Positions 60,500 through 64,000 of a DNA stretch of 64,000 nucleotides are shown here, in pieces. The stretch's first letter is position 1. Each line of letters begins with the position of its first letter. The stretch spans positions 122,795,239 to 122,859,238 of the forward strand of contig CM057825.1 in NCBI GenBank assembly GCA_030068075.1. Direction: 5' to 3'. A program made the position numbers and the translations under genes. The notes under the pieces were generated by a model. It saw nothing but the letters and a program-made list of their open reading frames with translations. It was not told where the DNA came from and ran no database searches. Origin of the DNA: Paguma larvata (taxonomy: Eukaryota; Chordata; Mammalia; Carnivora; Viverridae).

Positions 60500-62400
60500 G
60501 CGTCAGGAAGCAGGCACAGAATTCTCAGGTCACCACCAGCCTTGGGAAGAGATGGCTACTGATTGGTCATGGAACAGTAATTTCCTCCACAAAGTGCAGG
60601 CAATAGCTTTGTGAGAGCTGAACTTTGTTAGAGTTCAACTTTGTCAGCTGAACTGATTCAGAGCAAGAATACCAGACCCATTTACTTCAGCTCACCAGAA
60701 TATGGATGACACAAGACCTATCTGCATCTCTATCCCTCTCTTGTTAATATCTTCTCCTGGATTCTGTGAGCCAACACTTTTTCCTGCCTGAGACTGGGTT
60801 CCTGTCACTTGAGACTATAAGGATATTGATAAATATACACCACCATACTCAGGACCGACGAAGCTAATATCACAACACCTGGGCTAGTGGACTGAGAGCT
60901 GACCAGGCGGGGGCAGGGGTCTTTCCCAGGACAACATTCCAGGCAGCTATCACCACTCCATCAGAGTTGACCCATGAAATGAAACTTTTTGCCACTCCAG
61001 ATCCCCACAAAGACACCTTACATGTGAGTAGAAACTTCATTTCTTATTATTGATGATTGTGAAAATTGGCTTAAGCTAGAACTATCTTTCCATGAGAATG
61101 CTGACTGAAGGAAACCATTTCACAAACAGCATTGCGATCCAAGCACCTTATGTCTGCAAACAATAAAGTCTCCTCCCCCTTGCTGTCAGCAAACAGATAA
61201 AACTTGCATGATGACAGACCACAGAATACATCAATAACACCTGGCTCGATTTACTTTCAGGCACTTTAGACCAATAATAATAATCTAACCCCCATTTTGA
61301 GGGTGTCCCCAGAACCTTAATTTGCATTCCTAGCAGGAAGGCACTGCTAAATATGAGACTGAGTGAATGTCTACAGAAAAGAGGATACTTGAAAAGTTCA
61401 CCCCTTAGAGTTTGCTTGTCAGCATCGATCCTTGGGCCACATGAACTAAATAAAGTGAGTCCCCTTTCTTTTTAGCTCCTGTCAATCAAAAGTACCATCT
61501 TTTGTTATATCAGCACTTTTGGACTAGAAAGACCCTAAATAACAGTTGGCTCAGACCTGGCCCTTAGACATACTCCTGTCGGCTCTCAGTCTTTGTAGGG
61601 AAATTTTTAAAGGTTTTTTTTAAGTTTACTTATTTTTTTATTTGAGAGAGAGGGAGAGAGATGATGAGGAAGCTTGAGTGGGGAAGGGGCAGAAAGAGAG
61701 GGAAAGAGAGAGAATTCCAAGCAGGCTCCACACTATCAGCACAGAGCCTGAGATAGAGCCTGAACTCATGAGCTGTGAGATCATGTCCTGAGCTGAAACC
61801 GAGAGTCAGATGCTTAACCGACTAGGTGTCCTGGAGAGAAATTTTAAATGCTCAACATTTAAACCTTGGGAGGTTTCATTTAAAAGCCTTGAAGGTTTTT
61901 CTTGAAAATGTAGGAGGTCTGGCAATACTGGGCCTTTATTCAACTGGCACTAACCGACTGAAGCTGAGAATCGTATGCTTCATTTAAATGGAAAGTTCTC
62001 CAACGTGACACGGTTTCCGACAGGCCTTGTTTTATCACATCTGCTTGCTTCTCCACTTACTGTCCCTGTCAAGCCTCTGTGCGTACTTGAGCTTAACATC
62101 AGTGATTTAGGCCAACATCTCCAAAAGGACAGGGATTTGCCCAAGGGTGCAAGGCAAGTGTAGTGCCCAGGCTGGTTCTAGAAACCTGACTTCCCTGTTC
62201 TTTCATCCAAACAATACCTGACTCCATAAACATGAACTGATTCAGAGCTACAACACCAGACTCATTTGTGATGTTTACGCACAGGTATACGAATAGCCTC
62301 AGGACCTTGCCTTAAAATACTCAAGGTCAGTGCAAATGACACCTGAATAAGTGGCTAAAGACAAAAACCAAAGGGAGAGAAATAATGAGGAAATTAATTA
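60500..62400. other. ACSM1 5' flank, no promoter assigned
   Basis: The ACSM1 5' untranslated exon and promoter should lie here or beyond the window. No CpG island is evident, and no TATA box could be placed with confidence. Holds one SINE (61612-61834). Confidence 0.5.
61612..61834 (-). mobile_element. Carnivore SINE, minus
   Basis: TTTATTTGAGAGAGAGGGAG start and TTAACCGACTAGGTGTCC end (short deletion in the head). Flanked by AAATTTTTAAA and AAATTTTAAA-type sequence. Confidence 0.9.
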
Positions 62401-62407
62401 ATCCTTT

Positions 62408-62795
62408 ATTAGGGGCTAAACTGAATCCCTCGAAATTCATATGTTGAAGACCTAACTCCCCAGTAGCTCAGATTGGGACTATAGGTGGAGATAGAGTCTT
62501 TCCAGGCCTTATTAAGTTAAAATGAGGCCATAGATGGACCTGAATCCAATATAACTGGCGTTCTTACAAGAAGAGATTAGGACACAGACAAACGTAGGGG
62601 GAAAATGACAGACAAACATGAAAATAGGCATCCAAAACCCACCGAGTGAGGCCTCAGAAGAAATCAACACTGCAGACAGCTTGATCTCAGGCTTCTCACC
62701 TCCAGAACTACGGGAAAAGACATTTCTGTTGTTGGAGCCCCCACAGTCGGTGGTACTTTGTCATGACAGCCCTAGCAAATGAATACGCTCTCTTA
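62408..62795 (+). mobile_element. Ancient LTR, probably MaLR (MLT1-type)
   Basis: Shows the familiar order AAATTCATATGTTGAAGACC ... GGAGATAGAGTCTTTCCAGG ... CTTACAAGAAGAGATTAGGA ... CTTGATCTCAGGCTTCTCAC ... TTTCTGTTGTT ... ACAGCCCTAGCAAATGAATA. The subfamily is from memory and uncertain. Confidence 0.65.
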
Positions 62796-62799
62796 ATCA

Positions 62800-64000
62800 A
62801 ATAAAAAAGAAATGAATTTGGGATCATCTTGTAAATGTGTTTGCAATTCCAATTTAACTGCCTCATGAGATGACCAAACACACTGCCCAGCTGAGGACTG
62901 TGATAGCCGAGAGTGTGTGTCCTTAGGAGTCACACATCATAACTTCAAATTCCAGCCCCTTCACTCACCACCTGGGTAAATGGACGATTTCCTTAACCTC
63001 TGTCTAAAATATGGAAATACTGGCAGCACCTGTTTCCTACAGTTGTGGTGATAAATGATTGACGTCCCACCTAAAGCATTTAGGGACGGACTCAGTGCAG
63101 ATGAGTGCTCCAGACACAGGAGTTATTATTAGTTGTCACTCTCTCTGGGGAAACTCTCACTTGCTTAATCTTTGGAATTAGAGTCTAAAGAGAAGGAACA
63201 GGAATAAATTAAAGAACCATCTTTTGAAGTGCTTTCAAGTATATTTGGAAGTCACTATGGCATTGTGGCTTTGAGAGGTGGCGAAGCTCACCATTATTTG
63301 CCCAGGTACACAGTGTCTTGAAGAGTTCCTGCAATAGAGCTATCATTTCACAATCCTTTGTACCAAACAAGTTATTTATTTTAGGCAAAACACTTACTGG
63401 CAAAGGGGGTCCTGGAGTTACACAGCCAAATTTAGTTCCCTGCCTATAAGCCAAGTGACCTCAGCCACTGTTTTCATATCTCTGGAATTAAGGGAACACT
63501 ACTAATATCTACCATGGGGCTTCCTGTAAGGATTAGTGAGACAATCTGTATAAATTATGTTGCCAGCATTGTGTCTAATATACAATAAGGGCCCAATAAA
63601 TATTGATGTGCTCTCGAACTCCCAGCAAATTCTGAAGCCAGCTGCCCAGATATTAAAAATATGCTTTTAATGAAAGATACTCACTTTTTATCATATGAAC
63701 TAACTTCTGCATAGTGGACTTTCAAGTGTTCACTTTCTGGGTCATTCTTACTTCCCTCTGTACCTTCCTCCACTGCCCATCACATTCAGAGCTGTCTAAC
63801 ATGAAACAGAGCACCCTCTATGCCAGCCCCTGCACTTGGCATATCACATGTATATTCTCATTTATCCTTCTCACTCCATATCACCATTCTCCTTTTGCAC
63901 TTAAGGAAATGAAGGGTCAAAAGAAACTTGCCCGAAGTCAGCCAACCTAACAGTGACACAGCCAGAACTTGAAATTGGGTCTTCATATTTTAAACTTTGC
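62800..64000. other. Intergenic, MIR-like relics only
   Basis: MIR-type cores near 62930-63140 and 63440-63610 (GTGTCTAATATACAATAAGG then GCCCAATAAATATTGATGTG). No gene recognised. Confidence 0.55.

Noticed and set aside
1..64000. CRISPR arrays, operons, phage or plasmid features
   Set aside because: Regular short repeats here are microsatellites and SINEs; gene structure is eukaryotic with introns.

Overview
This window is nuclear DNA from a carnivore, most likely a felid. The evidence is about sixteen tRNA-derived carnivore SINEs (start near GGCGCCTGGGTGGCTCAG, internal CTGACAGCTCAGAGCCTGGA segment, CT-rich tract and AAATAAA-type tail), several L1 tails of the carnivore type, and spliced genes with GT-AG introns. 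The two gene structures found both lie on the minus strand. No RNA gene, CRISPR array or prokaryotic feature was seen.

Right half (31.6-60.5 kb, minus): a complete ACSM1 gene, the mitochondrial medium-chain acyl-CoA synthetase/ligase. I could place 13 coding exons, all with canonical GT-AG junctions and continuous phase. They give 1,731 nt of coding sequence, or 576 residues plus a stop. The adenylation motifs ([23 protein letters not shown] and a C-terminal PKTITGK lysine) are all present. A poly(A) signal lies about 215 bp past the stop codon. The introns hold SINEs, L1 pieces, MIR-like relics, microsatellites and a purine/pyrimidine tract of about 190 bp.

Left half (6.2-25.9 kb, minus): a spliced, non-retroposed relative of MIA3/TANGO1, the ER-exit-site cargo receptor. 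It starts at the transmembrane exon, runs through about a dozen exons of the cytosolic coiled coils, and ends in the proline-rich tail. Most exons keep open frames, splice sites and the expected phase at deep divergence from MIA3. The locus also carries lesions: a stop in a micro-exon, an exon with both splice sites lost, missing exons, and a stop plus frameshift in one tail exon. I call it a decayed or partly decayed paralogue; transcription cannot be judged from sequence.

The most unusual structure is at 6.2-13.2 kb. A two-exon unit (a Ser/Asn-rich linker exon followed by a proline-rich exon) is present three times in tandem, 2.2-2.9 kb apart. The unit begins and ends in the same phase, so duplication lengthens the proline-rich tail without breaking the frame. 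All three proline-rich exons are open; the middle linker exon is broken.

The remainder (1-6.2, 26-31.5 and 60.5-64 kb) is intergenic DNA with repeats. It includes two copies of one LTR in opposite orientation on either side of the tandem array, one of them a solo LTR with a perfect 6-bp target-site duplication and an L1 inserted in it.
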